From: Streptomyces flaveus
GTDB taxonomy: Bacteria; Actinomycetota; Actinomycetes; Streptomycetales; Streptomycetaceae
DNA: 64,000 bases
NCBI RefSeq assembly: GCF_014647675.1
Contig: NZ_BMPQ01000017.1
Coordinates: forward strand, 124,001-188,000
Direction of reading: 5' to 3'
Shown here: positions 25,399 to 32,919 of the stretch, in pieces
Numbering within the stretch: the stretch's first letter is position 1
Layout: each line of letters opens with the position of its first letter
Translations under genes and position numbers: made by a program
Notes under the pieces: generated by a model
Seen by the model: only the letters and a program-made list of their open reading frames with translations
Told to the model about the DNA's origin: nothing
Databases searched by the model: none

Positions 25399-26309
25399 CC
25401 TCCATTCTCTACGACGCCCCTGGCCCCCGTGCCAAGCGCCGGAATGTCCTGCTCACCGTGGTCTTCCTGGCCGCATTCGCGGCCGTGCTGTTGTGGGTCT
25501 ATCGGACGCTGGATGAGCGGAACCAACTCGACTGGGACAAGTGGAGCCCGTTCTTCACCGACTCCCGCTCCTGGACGACGTACATTCTGCCGGGACTCGA
25601 GAACACACTGATCGCCGCGTCCCTCGCCATGGTCATCGCACTTCCGCTCGGTGCATTCTTCGGCATCTCACGGCTCTCGGACCACTCCTGGGTCCGTTTG
25701 CCCTCCAGCATCGTCGTGGAGTTCTTCCGCGCCATTCCGGTTCTGATCCTCATGCTGTTCGCCAACGAGCTCTACACACAGTTCGAAGGCATCAGCTCGG
25801 ACAACCGGCCTCTGTATGCCGTGGTCACGGGCCTTGTCCTCTACAACGCCGCGGTGCTCGCCGAGATCGTACGGGCCGGCATCCTGTCCCTCCCGAAGGG
25901 GCAGGGTGAAGCGGCCATGGCCATTGGAATGCGCAAGGGCCAGATCATGCGGAGCGTACTTCTGCCGCAGTCGGTCACCGCGATGCTTCCAGCCATCGTC
26001 AGTCAGCTCGTGGTCATCGTGAAGGACACAGCTCTGGGCGGTGCGCTGCTCACCTTCTCCGAACTGCTGGCGTCCGTCCGCCCGATGAGCTCCTTCTACG
26101 GGGCGAACACCATCGCGTCCTTCACCGTCGTCGCGCTGATCTTCGTTGCTCTGAACTTCGCGCTCACCACCTTCGCGAGCTGGCTGGAGAAAAGGCTGCG
26201 CCGCAGCAAGAAAAGCACGGGTGCGGTCCTCGGGGCCGACGACGTGGACGACATCAACGCCGCCGAGGTGGGCGGCACATTCGGAACCGGTGCCGGCGGC
26301 ACCATCTGA
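25395..26309 (+). CDS. gluD: Glutamate ABC transporter permease
   Basis: A 304-residue second permease. It has a cytoplasmic N-terminus, several membrane segments, and the EAA loop GEAAMAIGMRKGQIMRSVLLPQSV (about residue 172). The C-terminal extension of about 40 residues is acidic and Gly-rich (GADDVDDINAAEVGG). It starts in the gluC stop, and the operon ends at the hairpin at 26336. Confidence 0.93.
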   Translation: MTSILYDAPGPRAKRRNVLLTVVFLAAFAAVLLWVYRTLDERNQLDWDKWSPFFTDSRSWTTYILPGLENTLIAASLAMVIALPLGAFFGISRLSDHSWVRLPSSIVVEFFRAIPVLILMLFANELYTQFEGISSDNRPLYAVVTGLVLYNAAVLAEIVRAGILSLPKGQGEAAMAIGMRKGQIMRSVLLPQSVTAMLPAIVSQLVVIVKDTALGGALLTFSELLASVRPMSSFYGANTIASFTVVALIFVALNFALTTFASWLEKRLRRSKKSTGAVLGADDVDDINAAEVGGTFGTGAGGTI

Positions 26310-26335
26310 TGGGCACTCAAACAGCATGACCCCGT

Positions 26336-26369
26336 ACGGAGGCAGTGGCATGATCGCCACTGCCTCCGT
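26336..26369 (+). terminator. Terminator of gluABCD
   Basis: ACGGAGGCAGTGGC and GCCACTGCCTCCGT form a perfect 14-base stem with a six-base loop, 27 bases after the gluD stop. Confidence 0.9.
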
Positions 26370-26485
26370 CACTTGACGCAAACACCGGCAATAGGTTGCA
26401 TACGTTCTGTGATCGCGCACCCCGCTCCACCTGCAAGTCCCGGTAAGACACTCAGGACACCGCTCCGGGCAGGGGGCACCGCGCC

Positions 26486-28084
26486 GTGGACCCGGTGATC
26501 ATCGTTGGAGCAGGGCCTGTCGGACTCACCCTCGCCCTGGCGCTGGCACGCCAGGAAGTCCCGTCCGTCGTCCTCGACGAGGGCCCCGGCAAGGACGAAC
26601 AACGGCCCGCACGAACCGTCGTACTGCGTGAGGACACCGCCGCGCTGATGGAACGGCTCGCGGGATTCCCGATCGCCGAGGCCGGGTTCCGTTGGGCGGG
26701 ATGGCGATCGATGCGGCGCAAGCAAGTGATGCAGCAGATCACGTTCGGCGACGACGAGCCCGCGCCACTGCACATCGCCCAGCACGTGCTGACGGCCGCC
26801 CTGCGGAACGCGATCGCGGGCGAGCGCCTGGTCAAGGTCGCCGTGGAGAACCGCCTCGACTCGATAGAGCAGGAGGCGACGGGCGTGACGGCGCACACAC
26901 GCGGCCCCAAGGGCACGTGGTGGCGCGGCAGTTACCTGATCGGCTGCGACGGTCCGCGCTCGACCGTGCGCAAGCTCCAGGACATCCGCTTTGCGGGACG
27001 TACAGCCGTGGAGCGACACGCCGTCGCAGCACTGCGTACGGAACTTCCGTGGCCTGGTGAGGCGTTGTTGCATCGGATGCCGCCATGGCGGATGTCCGGG
27101 CCTTCGGCCGGGGAGGTGACCGGGCGTCCTCTGGCCGACGGTGTGTGGCGGCTGGACTGGCTGCTGCCGCCGGGGAAGGACCTGGTCACGCCCGAGCTGC
27201 TGGTGGCGCGCGTCCGGGAGACCCTCGCGGGCTGGAGCGGGGGCTCCACACCTCCGTACGAACTGCTCGACACCGGAGTCCACACCGTCCACCACCGGCT
27301 GGCCCGCCGGTGGCGCGTCGGCCGTGTCTTCCTCGCCGGGGACGCCGCGCATCTGCTGGGCGCGCTCGGCGCCCAGGGGCTCGACGAGGGCCTGCGGGAC
27401 GCCGACAACCTCGCATGGAAGCTGGCCCTCGCCTGGCACCACGGGCCGCACGATGCGCTGCTCGACAGCTACCAGGTCGAGCGGCGCGCCGTCGTCGCCG
27501 CCCGGCTGCGCGCCGCCGACCAGTCGCTGCCGCTGCTGCGCGCCGGCGGAGGCCTGCGCTCCGTCGTACCCGGCTCCGCGCGCGGCCACGATGCGCTGCT
27601 CACAGACGGCCACCTGGGACGCGGCCCGCTGGGTGCACCGGGGGCGTACGCCGATTCGCCGCTCACACCTCCACGCACCGAGTCGGCGATCGACGTCGCC
27701 ACGGAGGTAGGTGCTCCGGTCGTCGATGTGCGGGTGACGGCGGAGGACGGTTCGTTCGTACGGCTGCGGGATCGGCTGGGCCGTGGGGCGCTCCTCGTGC
27801 TGCTGATCGCGCCGGGTACGGGTGTGTGGGAGCGCAAGCACTGGGTGACGGCCGGGATCATGCCGCGGCTCGCGGCCGCCGTGACCGCGCTGCCGCACCC
27901 CGCCGAACTGCTCGTCGCCGAAGCCTATCCGGGCGCCGCCGCGCACACCGTGCTACTGATCCGCCCCGACGGACACCTGGTCACGGCGTTGAGCGGGGTG
28001 CGCCCGGCGGATCTGTACGAGGCCGCCGAGGCGACGCTGGGCGGACCACGGGCCACGACCGAGGCCACGGCGGGAACGAGCTGA
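26486..28084 (+). CDS. FAD-dependent monooxygenase (PHBH/aromatic hydroxylase family)
   Basis: A 532-residue class A flavoprotein hydroxylase. Motifs: the GxGxxG FAD site VIIVGAGPVGLTLALAL at the N-terminus, the DG motif LIGCDGPRSTVRK (about residue 155), and the GD motif FLAGDAAHLLGALGAQGLDEGLRDADNLAWKLA (about residue 285). In related enzymes the GD motif ends in PPxGGQGMNxGxxDA, so the Pro pair is lost here. A C-terminal thioredoxin-like domain follows, as in phenol hydroxylase-type members. Start is GTG 26486 with a Gly-rich upstream site. It stands alone between two terminators, and the substrate cannot be told. Confidence 0.85.
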   Translation: MDPVIIVGAGPVGLTLALALARQEVPSVVLDEGPGKDEQRPARTVVLREDTAALMERLAGFPIAEAGFRWAGWRSMRRKQVMQQITFGDDEPAPLHIAQHVLTAALRNAIAGERLVKVAVENRLDSIEQEATGVTAHTRGPKGTWWRGSYLIGCDGPRSTVRKLQDIRFAGRTAVERHAVAALRTELPWPGEALLHRMPPWRMSGPSAGEVTGRPLADGVWRLDWLLPPGKDLVTPELLVARVRETLAGWSGGSTPPYELLDTGVHTVHHRLARRWRVGRVFLAGDAAHLLGALGAQGLDEGLRDADNLAWKLALAWHHGPHDALLDSYQVERRAVVAARLRAADQSLPLLRAGGGLRSVVPGSARGHDALLTDGHLGRGPLGAPGAYADSPLTPPRTESAIDVATEVGAPVVDVRVTAEDGSFVRLRDRLGRGALLVLLIAPGTGVWERKHWVTAGIMPRLAAAVTALPHPAELLVAEAYPGAAAHTVLLIRPDGHLVTALSGVRPADLYEAAEATLGGPRATTEATAGTS

Positions 28085-28139
28085 GCCGCCACTGTCTACG
28101 CGATGACACCGGGCCACTTGTCCATACGGTGATCCTGAA

Positions 28140-28168
28140 TTGACCGGCCCGCACCGCCATGGTGTACT
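28140..28168 (+). promoter_or_regulatory. Promoter of the cysteine leader peptide / cysteine dioxygenase operon
   Basis: TTGACC (28140-28145) and TGTACT (28163-28168) are separated by 17 bases, a good housekeeping-type promoter. Transcription should start about seven bases later, at or next to the GTG of the leader peptide (28176), so the mRNA would be leaderless. Confidence 0.6.
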
Positions 28169-28175
28169 CCGGATT

Positions 28176-28262
28176 GTGACCGACACCTGTGTGCGCCTGT
28201 GGCGGAGGGTCCATATGGACCTCATCCGCTATGCGGGCTGCGTGTGTCACCCGTCCTGCTGA
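28176..28262 (+). CDS. Cysteine-rich leader peptide (attenuator uORF)
   Basis: A 28-codon leaderless ORF (GTG 28176 to TGA 28262). It has four Cys codons at positions 5, 22, 24 and 28, three of them in the last seven codons and the last directly before the stop. The middle reads RRVHMDLIRYAG, which fits the RRxHxDLxR pattern of the short leader peptides placed before sulfur and cysteine genes in actinobacteria. In mycobacteria, cysteine-rich leaderless uORFs act as cysteine-responsive attenuators. It lies 80 bases before the cysteine dioxygenase start. GC-rich complementary segments at about 28280-28320 (GCGCGC runs) could form the regulatory hairpin. Confidence 0.8.
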   Translation: MTDTCVRLWRRVHMDLIRYAGCVCHPSC

Positions 28263-28341
28263 ATTCGCATTCCACTCCCCCGCGCGCGCCACTCATGTTC
28301 CGCTGCGCGCCCCCGCGCGAACACTCATCAGGACGGTACCC

Positions 28342-28872
28342 GTGTCTGTGTCACCCTCTGTCTCCGCTCCCACGCACACCACCCCCACCCAGGCCGACCT
28401 GCTCGACTTCGTCCGGCGAACGGCCGCCGACACCGAGCTGATCGCCTCGCTCCCGCTCGACCCCGAGGGCCGTACCTGGGTACGCCTGGAAGGCCCCGGC
28501 GGCAGTGAGGCCTGGCTCATCGGCTGGCCACCCGGCACCGGAACCGGCTGGCACGACCACGCCGAGTCGGTCGGGGCCTTCCTCACGGCGTCGGGCGAGC
28601 TCAAGGAGAACTCGCTCACGGCTCGGCTGCCCACCGACGGCTGGAAGACCCTGGAACTCACCGAGGGGATCGACCAGGAACGACGCCTGTCGGCCGGCAA
28701 GGGACGCGCCTTCGGCCGCAACCATGTGCACGAGGTGCTCAACGAGTCCACCGAGAAGCACGCCATCTCCGTCCACGCGTATTACCCGCCGCTGCCCCGG
28801 ATCCGCCGCTACAGCCGTACCGGCCAGGTCATGCGCCTTGAGCAGGTCGAACACCCGGAGGACTGGCAGTGA
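28342..28872 (+). CDS. Cysteine dioxygenase type I
   Basis: A 176-residue cupin that oxidises cysteine to cysteine sulfinate with Fe(II) and O2. The metal-binding motif WHDHAESVGAFL (two His, about residues 72-74) and a third His in RNHVHEVLN (about residue 133) are present. GTG 28342 follows AGGAC. The frame stays open upstream through the leader peptide region in another phase, but that stretch is not conserved protein. Coupled by a four-base overlap to a rhodanese gene and preceded by a cysteine-coding leader peptide, so expression probably rises when cysteine is plentiful. Confidence 0.92.
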   Translation: MSVSPSVSAPTHTTPTQADLLDFVRRTAADTELIASLPLDPEGRTWVRLEGPGGSEAWLIGWPPGTGTGWHDHAESVGAFLTASGELKENSLTARLPTDGWKTLELTEGIDQERRLSAGKGRAFGRNHVHEVLNESTEKHAISVHAYYPPLPRIRRYSRTGQVMRLEQVEHPEDWQ

Positions 28873-29264
28873 GCGCCGAACGGCCCGTGGGAATCGACGA
28901 GTTGCTCGAGCGCGTCCGCTCAGACCTCGACCGCGTCGAGGCTGCGGACGCCTACGATGCCGCGCAGGCCGGCGCGGCTCTGCTGGTCGACATCCGTTAC
29001 GCCGCTCTGCGCGACCGAGACGGGCTGATCCCCGGCGCCCTCGTCGTCGAGCGCAACGAACTGGAGTGGCGGCTCGACCCACAGGGCAGCCATCGCGCCC
29101 CCGAGGCCACGAGCCACGATCTACGGGTCGTGGTGGTCTGCAACGAGGGCTACGCGTCGAGCCTCGCTGCCGCGTCACTGCGGCAGTTGGGGCTTCGCCG
29201 AGCTACGGATCTGGTGGGGGGCTTCCAAGCGTGGCGGGCGTCTGGGCTTCCGGTGACGTCTTAG
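28869..29264 (+). CDS. Rhodanese-like sulfurtransferase
   Basis: A 131-residue single rhodanese domain: GAALLVDIRYAALRDRDGLIPGALVVER, then the active-site loop VVVCNEGYASSLAA with the catalytic Cys (about residue 92), and the closing LVGGFQAWRASGLPV. It would carry persulfide sulfur. It starts GTG 28869 within the cysteine dioxygenase stop. The pair suggests removal of excess cysteine together with handling of sulfane sulfur. Confidence 0.92.
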   Translation: MSAERPVGIDELLERVRSDLDRVEAADAYDAAQAGAALLVDIRYAALRDRDGLIPGALVVERNELEWRLDPQGSHRAPEATSHDLRVVVVCNEGYASSLAAASLRQLGLRRATDLVGGFQAWRASGLPVTS

Positions 29265-29372
29265 CTGTCGGGACTCCAAGCGCCGCTGTCGGAGTTCCAG
29301 GAGCATTGGCGCGCGTACGTGACGCGAGTCGCGTGAGTAGCGTACGTATGCGGCTACTTGGGCATATGTAGC

Positions 29373-29405
29373 GGTGGGGGCCCCTGCGTGTAAGGGGCCC
29401 CCACC
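29373..29405. terminator. Bidirectional terminator between rhodanese and FtsX permease genes
   Basis: GGTGGGGGCCCCT and AGGGGCCCCCACC form a perfect 13-base stem with a seven-base loop between convergent genes. Confidence 0.9.
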
Positions 29406-29420
29406 ATTGCGTCCCGCTCC

Positions 29421-31952
29421 TTACTCCTTGGCCGTCGCCGCTGTGACGGGCCGAGGCTGCAGCGCGGCTCGCCCCGGCAGGGCGGTGGCGACGAGGGCCA
29501 GCAGTCCGGCCACCGCGACCACCCCGACGTACACCAGGGGTGCGACCGCCGGTGCCGCGCTACCGGTCATGCCGACGCTGAAGGCCGTCAGGACGGCGAG
29601 CGCGATACCGCTGCCGAGAGCCGTGGCCAAGAGCAGGACCGACAGCGCCTCGGTGCGCAGCATCCGCAGCACCTGGCGGCGGGTGGCTCCCGCGAGGCGG
29701 AGCATCGCGAACTCACGGACACGCTCGGAGACCGACATGGCCAGCGTGTTGACGACGGCGATGGCGGTGAAGGCCAGGACGAGCCCCATGGCGAGATAGT
29801 TGACCTCGGCGTTCGCCTGCTGGCGCTCGGCCTGCAGGGAGTCCGCGGCGTCCGGCGAGAGCACCTGGACGCCGGGGAACTTCCGGACGCCGGCCGCAAG
29901 TTCTTTCTGTGAACGGGTGGTGGAGACGAGGACCGTGTCCGCGAGTGGGTTGTCGACGTGGCGGGCGACCAGTTCGTGGGCCATGGTGAGGTCACCGAAG
30001 CCCAGGCCTTTGGCGTAGACGGCGGCGACGGTGAGCGTGACGGGTGTGCCGTCGCCGAGAGTGAGCTTGAGCGTGCTGCCGGGCTTCAAGTGGAGCTGGT
30101 CCGCAGCGAGTTCGCTGACGGCGACGGTGTCGTTCGTGAGCTTCGCGAGGGAGCCCGCGGTGACGTCGGGGTCCCACGTGCGGGTGAGGTCGGCGGGAGT
30201 GACGCCCTGTGCCGCGTACTTGTCGAGGCCGACCCGGACGGTTGTGCGGACGACTTCGGTGGCGACGTCGTCGTTCGTACGCAATTGCTGTGCGACCTGC
30301 GCCGGGACGCCGGGGCCCTGCGCGGCAAGCACCCAGTCGGCACGTATGCCCTCGCGGGCCTGGGCGCGGGCGGCGTTGCCGAGGGTCGGCTGGACGAAGA
30401 GCACGGTGCAGGTCATACCGATGAGGAGAGTCAGCGGCGTGACGACGGAGGCCATGCGGGCGGCGTTGCCCCGGAGGTTGGCCTTGGCGAGCCTGCCGCC
30501 TGGACCGGTCAGCCGCAGCGGGCCGCCCAGGATCGCCGCAGCGACCCTCACCAGGAGTGGACCCAATAGCGCCACAGACGTGGAGAGGACCACAACGGCC
30601 AGGAACGTCACGGGAGTCGAGGAGGGCTCGGTGCGCAGGACGCTGAGTACGGCGACCAGTACCGTGCCTCCGGCGAGCAGTGCGAGACCTGCGAGGAGGC
30701 GACCCCAAGCGGGTCGGGTGCGCTCGGCCCTGGCCTCGGCGAGCGCCTCCGCCGGGCGAATACGGGTGATGCGGCGTGAGGAGATACGGGCCGCCGCCCA
30801 GGCTCCGAACAGAGTCGCGGCGACCGCTGCGAACAGCGGGAAGACACTGACCGTGTGCTGAAGCGTGGCCGGGACGGCTCCCATGGCGACGAACCTGCCG
30901 TACAGCCAACTGCCGAGCGGCAGTCCCATGAGTGCTCCGGCGACTCCGGCGCCTGCGCCGACGAGCAGGGCCTCACGGCCGAGCAGCTTGCGGATCTGCC
31001 CCGGTGTGGCGGCGATGGCGCGTAGCAGAGCGAGTTCGCGGTGGCGCTGCTGCACCGAGAGCGCGAAGGTGCCGACGACCACGAGTACGGCGACGAGCAG
31101 GGACGTACCACCCATCGCGCCGCCCATGCTGATCAGCTTGGTGCGGGCGGTGGCGGCGTCCAGGAACTCGACAGGGCCGCGCTCGTCGCCCGCGCTGATC
31201 TGCGCGGTGGTGCCGTGCAGCACCTTGGCCACGGACACCTTGAGGGCGGCCGGGTCCGTGCCCTGGGCCGGGATCACGCCGAACGCCGTGACCTGCCCGG
31301 GGTGCGCGGCAAGACGCCGGGCCTCGGCGGTGGAGAAGAAGAGGGACGTCTGGTGGCGTACGTCGTCGCCGGAGGGCGCCGCGATTCCAGTGATCCGGTA
31401 CGCGCGCGGGCTCTGGGTGGACTGGACGGTGAGGTGGTCGCCGGGCTTGAGGTCGGCGCGGTCGGCGAGGTAGCGGTCGACGACCAGGTCGCTCTGTGCT
31501 CTGGGAGGGGTGCCGGTGGTGAGGGTGTACGGGGTGAGGGCGGCGGAGTCCCAGGCGTGGCCGTAGGGGGTCCTGTCGCCTGTGCCCGCGGGCGTCAACG
31601 GCTGGGCCAGGAAGGTCAGTTCGGGGATGACCCTGCTGACGCCCGGAGCTTTGTCGAGTTGTGCGGCGAGGTCCTCCGACAGCCAGGCCCGCTCGGCTAT
31701 CGGCTTGGCCTTGTGCTTGGTCTTCGTCTTGCCCTTCTTGTGCTTGACGGTGGTCTGGTGGACGTTCTGGTCGGCGGAGACCACGACCGGGGCGGCGGCA
31801 TAGCGCTCGGTGCCGATGGTGCCGCGCAGCCCGGTTTCCAGGAGGGTGCCGCAGGCGGTGATGAGGGCGGCCGCACACATCAAGGCGATGAAGGCACCGA
31901 GGAAGCCGCCTTTGCGGTCCCGGACGGTCTGCAGGGCGTAGCGCAGCATCAT
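29421..31952 (-). CDS. FtsX-like ABC transporter permease
   Basis: An 843-residue permease of the MacB/FtsX type with two FtsX domains. An N-terminal membrane segment (about residues 15-35) is followed by a large extracytoplasmic part containing a basic Lys-rich stretch (KHKKGKTKTKHKAKP), then clusters of membrane segments at about 275-400, 420-520 and 725-830. Such proteins export lipids or peptides, or transmit force, with a partner ATPase. No ATPase gene is adjacent. It starts inside the stop of the regulator gene (ATGA), so the two are co-expressed. Confidence 0.88.
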   Translation of the reverse strand: MMLRYALQTVRDRKGGFLGAFIALMCAAALITACGTLLETGLRGTIGTERYAAAPVVVSADQNVHQTTVKHKKGKTKTKHKAKPIAERAWLSEDLAAQLDKAPGVSRVIPELTFLAQPLTPAGTGDRTPYGHAWDSAALTPYTLTTGTPPRAQSDLVVDRYLADRADLKPGDHLTVQSTQSPRAYRITGIAAPSGDDVRHQTSLFFSTAEARRLAAHPGQVTAFGVIPAQGTDPAALKVSVAKVLHGTTAQISAGDERGPVEFLDAATARTKLISMGGAMGGTSLLVAVLVVVGTFALSVQQRHRELALLRAIAATPGQIRKLLGREALLVGAGAGVAGALMGLPLGSWLYGRFVAMGAVPATLQHTVSVFPLFAAVAATLFGAWAAARISSRRITRIRPAEALAEARAERTRPAWGRLLAGLALLAGGTVLVAVLSVLRTEPSSTPVTFLAVVVLSTSVALLGPLLVRVAAAILGGPLRLTGPGGRLAKANLRGNAARMASVVTPLTLLIGMTCTVLFVQPTLGNAARAQAREGIRADWVLAAQGPGVPAQVAQQLRTNDDVATEVVRTTVRVGLDKYAAQGVTPADLTRTWDPDVTAGSLAKLTNDTVAVSELAADQLHLKPGSTLKLTLGDGTPVTLTVAAVYAKGLGFGDLTMAHELVARHVDNPLADTVLVSTTRSQKELAAGVRKFPGVQVLSPDAADSLQAERQQANAEVNYLAMGLVLAFTAIAVVNTLAMSVSERVREFAMLRLAGATRRQVLRMLRTEALSVLLLATALGSGIALAVLTAFSVGMTGSAAPAVAPLVYVGVVAVAGLLALVATALPGRAALQPRPVTAATAKE

Positions 31953-32683
31953 GAGGTCTCGGTTCCTTTTCGGTTGTCAGGCGTGGAGTCGCCCGGGGCA
32001 TCGATCCCGGAGTCGTCCAAGGCATCGGCCTGGGCGGCTCCCGGCGCATCGGCCTGGGCGGGGAAGGCGAGGAACCGCGTGAGCACCGTGCGCGCGCCAG
32101 GCGGGGTGTCGGCCTCGGGGCGCTTGTAGCGGTTGAGGAGAGCGATGTACTCCTCGAAGAACTCGCGGAGTTCGGCGAGCGTCAGCCGGATGGTGCCGCG
32201 TGAGTACGGGAACCCGTCGGCCCACGGGTCGTCGGCCGCGTCCCGCTGGAGCTGCTCGAAGAGTTCGAGGTCGGCGGCGTATGCGTGGTGGTTCAACTCG
32301 TCCATGACGAGCCGCATTTCGGAGCTCTGGCGGCTGCGGGGCGGGAAGCGGCGGTCGCCCGGGACGGCCCGCCACCAGCGTTCCCGGCCTTGGCCGACGC
32401 CTCCGTCTGCCGCCTCGGTCTCCTCTACGAAGCCGTAGCGGGCGAGTTCGCGCAGGTGGTAGCTGGTGGCTCCCGTGTTCAGGCCGAGGGCCCGGGCGAG
32501 CGTCGCGGACGTGGCGGGTCCGTGCACGGTGAGGTGCTGCAACATTCGCTGCCGCCGGGGTTGTGCGAGAGCTTTGAGGGCGGCGAGGTCGGAGAGCTCG
32601 ATGGGGGCGGTCAGCTCCGCCGAGGGGCCGGTCGGGACGGGCCCCTGTTCCGTGGGTTCTGTGGCGCCGGGTTCCTGTGCCAT
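31949..32683 (-). CDS. ArsR-type winged-helix regulator
   Basis: A 244-residue protein from ATG 32683 (MAQEPGATEP); GTG 32719 would add a Cys-rich start lying over apparent operator repeats. The winged helix covers about residues 30-110: LAALKALAQPRRQRMLQHL, GPATSATLARALGLNTGATSYHLRELARYGFVEE. A helical C-terminal region follows. It lacks obvious metal-binding cysteines in the recognition helix. It is coupled to the FtsX permease and is probably its local regulator. Confidence 0.85.
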   Translation of the reverse strand: MAQEPGATEPTEQGPVPTGPSAELTAPIELSDLAALKALAQPRRQRMLQHLTVHGPATSATLARALGLNTGATSYHLRELARYGFVEETEAADGGVGQGRERWWRAVPGDRRFPPRSRQSSEMRLVMDELNHHAYAADLELFEQLQRDAADDPWADGFPYSRGTIRLTLAELREFFEEYIALLNRYKRPEADTPPGARTVLTRFLAFPAQADAPGAAQADALDDSGIDAPGDSTPDNRKGTETS

Positions 32684-32696
32684 GCATACACAGTCG

Positions 32697-32719
32697 TCTG
32701 TGCACAGGTCTCTGTGCAC
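32697..32719 (-). promoter_or_regulatory. Repeated TCTGTGCAC elements upstream of the ArsR-type gene
   Basis: CTGTGCACAG (32698-32707) is a perfect 10-base palindrome, and TCTGTGCAC recurs at 32711-32719. A further CACAG lies at about 32688. The cluster ends right before ATG 32683 and could be the autoregulatory site. It also argues that translation starts at 32683 rather than 32719. Confidence 0.45.
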
Positions 32720-32807
32720 TACGGCGGCCCAGCGTCTTCAGCGGGGGTTAACCCCACCCCGGGGGCGACGAGTTGGGCCGTGCGCCTCAAGGATCCGGAC
32801 AAGCATC

Positions 32808-32859
32808 CGGGTCCTGAACGCGATCGGCGCCCCCGCGCGTCTACCGTGTTCAGGACCCG
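32808..32859 (-). terminator. Inverted repeat downstream of recX
   Basis: CGGGTCCTGAAC and GTTCAGGACCCG are perfect 12-base arms separated by 28 bases, about 60 bases after the recX stop. This is probably the recA-recX terminator. The loop is unusually long, so a protein-binding role is also possible. Confidence 0.55.
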
Positions 32860-32919
32860 CGAAGGGTCGGCTGCCGCCGGACAACCAAGGCGCGCCTGGC
32901 AGCCAGGTCGGGCCTTGGA

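Noticed and set aside
28189..28341. N-terminal extension of cysteine dioxygenase
   Set aside because: This frame overlaps the leader peptide and reads a Cys/Gly/Ser mixture unlike the enzyme family; GTG 28342 has a proper ribosome site.
29421..31952. Reading the FtsX permease as part of an FtsE/FtsX division pair
   Set aside because: At 843 residues with two FtsX domains it is of MacB/LolC-like export type, not the short FtsX of cell division.
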